A stretch of DNA of 64,000 nucleotides from Vandiemenella viatica (taxonomy: Eukaryota; Arthropoda; Insecta; Orthoptera; Morabidae), in NCBI GenBank assembly GCA_031002005.1, contig JARYHS010013630.1, positions 234,243,539 to 234,307,538 on the forward strand. Direction: 5' to 3'. The first letter of the stretch is position 1; each line of letters opens with the position of its first letter. The translations under genes and the position numbers were made by a program. Below the pieces are notes generated by a model. That model saw nothing but the letters and a program-made list of their open reading frames with translations. It was not told the DNA's origin and made no database searches. Of the stretch, positions 63,741 to 64,000 are shown in pieces.

Positions 63741-63974
63741 GAGAGAAACAGGAATTAAACGTACAATGCTGTTTGTGTAATGCGAAAATAATCGCTATAT
63801 GACGGGGCGTTATGAAAATAACGTTTGGCGTTTAGATAACTCATTGTTTTAAAGTCGCATGTCTTCCGATAAATATCATTTTATTGATGAGAGGGGGGAA
63901 GAACTGAGTTCCTGCGAGAAGTCTTACCGGGCCTGTTAGGCTCAGCGTACCTGATCTATTGATTTTTTTTTTTT

Positions 63975-64000
63975 TTGTGACCGAGCGTGGTGGGTGAATG
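63975..64000 (+). repeat. Start of tRNA-derived SINE, cut by window end
   Basis: The last 22 bases (accgagcgtggtgggtgaat) match the head of the SINE at 18796. Here it is preceded by a T run and about 30 bp not present in copy 1. Confidence 0.75.

Larger units (their letters stand above)
45700..63930 (+). repeat. Large direct duplication, copy 2
   Basis: Collinear second copy of 1-18795. Differences include a 944-bp mariner at 58596-59539, absence of the 1437-bp segment at the junction near 54285-54290, a (TTA)n tract at about 54850-54882 where copy 1 has a poly-T run, and scattered small indels. All old elements (SINE, LINE fragments) sit at matching positions with shared frameshifts, so they inserted before the copies separated. 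Homology resumes in the SINE at about 63980 and continues to the window edge. Confidence 0.97.

Noticed and set aside
1..64000. CRISPR arrays, operons, rRNA genes, prokaryotic or phage genes
   Set aside because: None seen; composition, introns-like signals, SINEs, LINEs and Helitrons all indicate an animal nuclear genome.

Overview
This is a eukaryotic window, almost certainly from an insect. It is AT-rich and intergenic, dense with old transposable elements, and I could identify no complete host protein-coding gene. The element mix points to a large insect genome: mariner, Helitrons with CTAG|T ends, 3' fragments of non-LTR retrotransposons, and a tRNA-derived SINE whose body I associate with polyneopteran insects (roaches, termites, crickets, stick insects). 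That group assignment is an impression from the repeats, not a demonstrated identity. The window carries one run of exactly 1000 N (23966-24965), a conventional fixed-size scaffold gap.

The dominant feature is a large duplication. Bases ~1-18795 recur in the same orientation at ~45700-63930, an offset of about 45.7 kb at the start. The two copies differ by roughly 2-5% in sampled stretches. They also differ by a 1437-bp indel (8662-10098 in copy 1, absent from copy 2), by a 944-bp mariner present only in copy 2 (58596-59539, flanked by TA, with the empty site visible in copy 1 near 14417), and by several microsatellite changes. Because a scaffold gap lies between the copies, they may be a true tandem segmental duplication or two haplotypes placed in tandem by the assembler.

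Inside each copy lie a degenerate SINE (3.0 kb / 48.7 kb), two 3' fragments of one LINE family (6.4 and 18.1 kb / 52.1 and 63.2 kb), and a 5'-truncated RNase H-bearing LINE (15.7-17.2 kb / 60.8-62.4 kb). Each also has a TATA-containing GC-rich block (11.6-11.8 kb / 55.8-56.1 kb), a 531-bp block with only two substitutions between copies (2176-2706), and a minus-strand candidate exon in which all three between-copy substitutions are synonymous (14060-14224). These last three are the best hints of host function.

The unique middle (19-45 kb) holds several SINEs, one with a perfect 11-bp target-site duplication, and a CpG-rich island at 21.4-21.7 kb. Two Helitrons lie head-to-tail on the minus strand (26325-27564, non-autonomous; 27630-32285, with a decayed Rep region and no helicase). 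A third copy of the small Helitron (about 43.2-44.46 kb, plus strand) meets the 3' end of a fourth Helitron tail-to-tail 10 bp away (44474 to about 45.45 kb). The small Helitrons and the large one carry tRNA-like/SINE modules. At 35235-35531 there is a 17-bp hairpin followed directly by a perfect inverted repeat with 127-bp arms and a 5-nt spacer. It is the most unusual single structure in the window.
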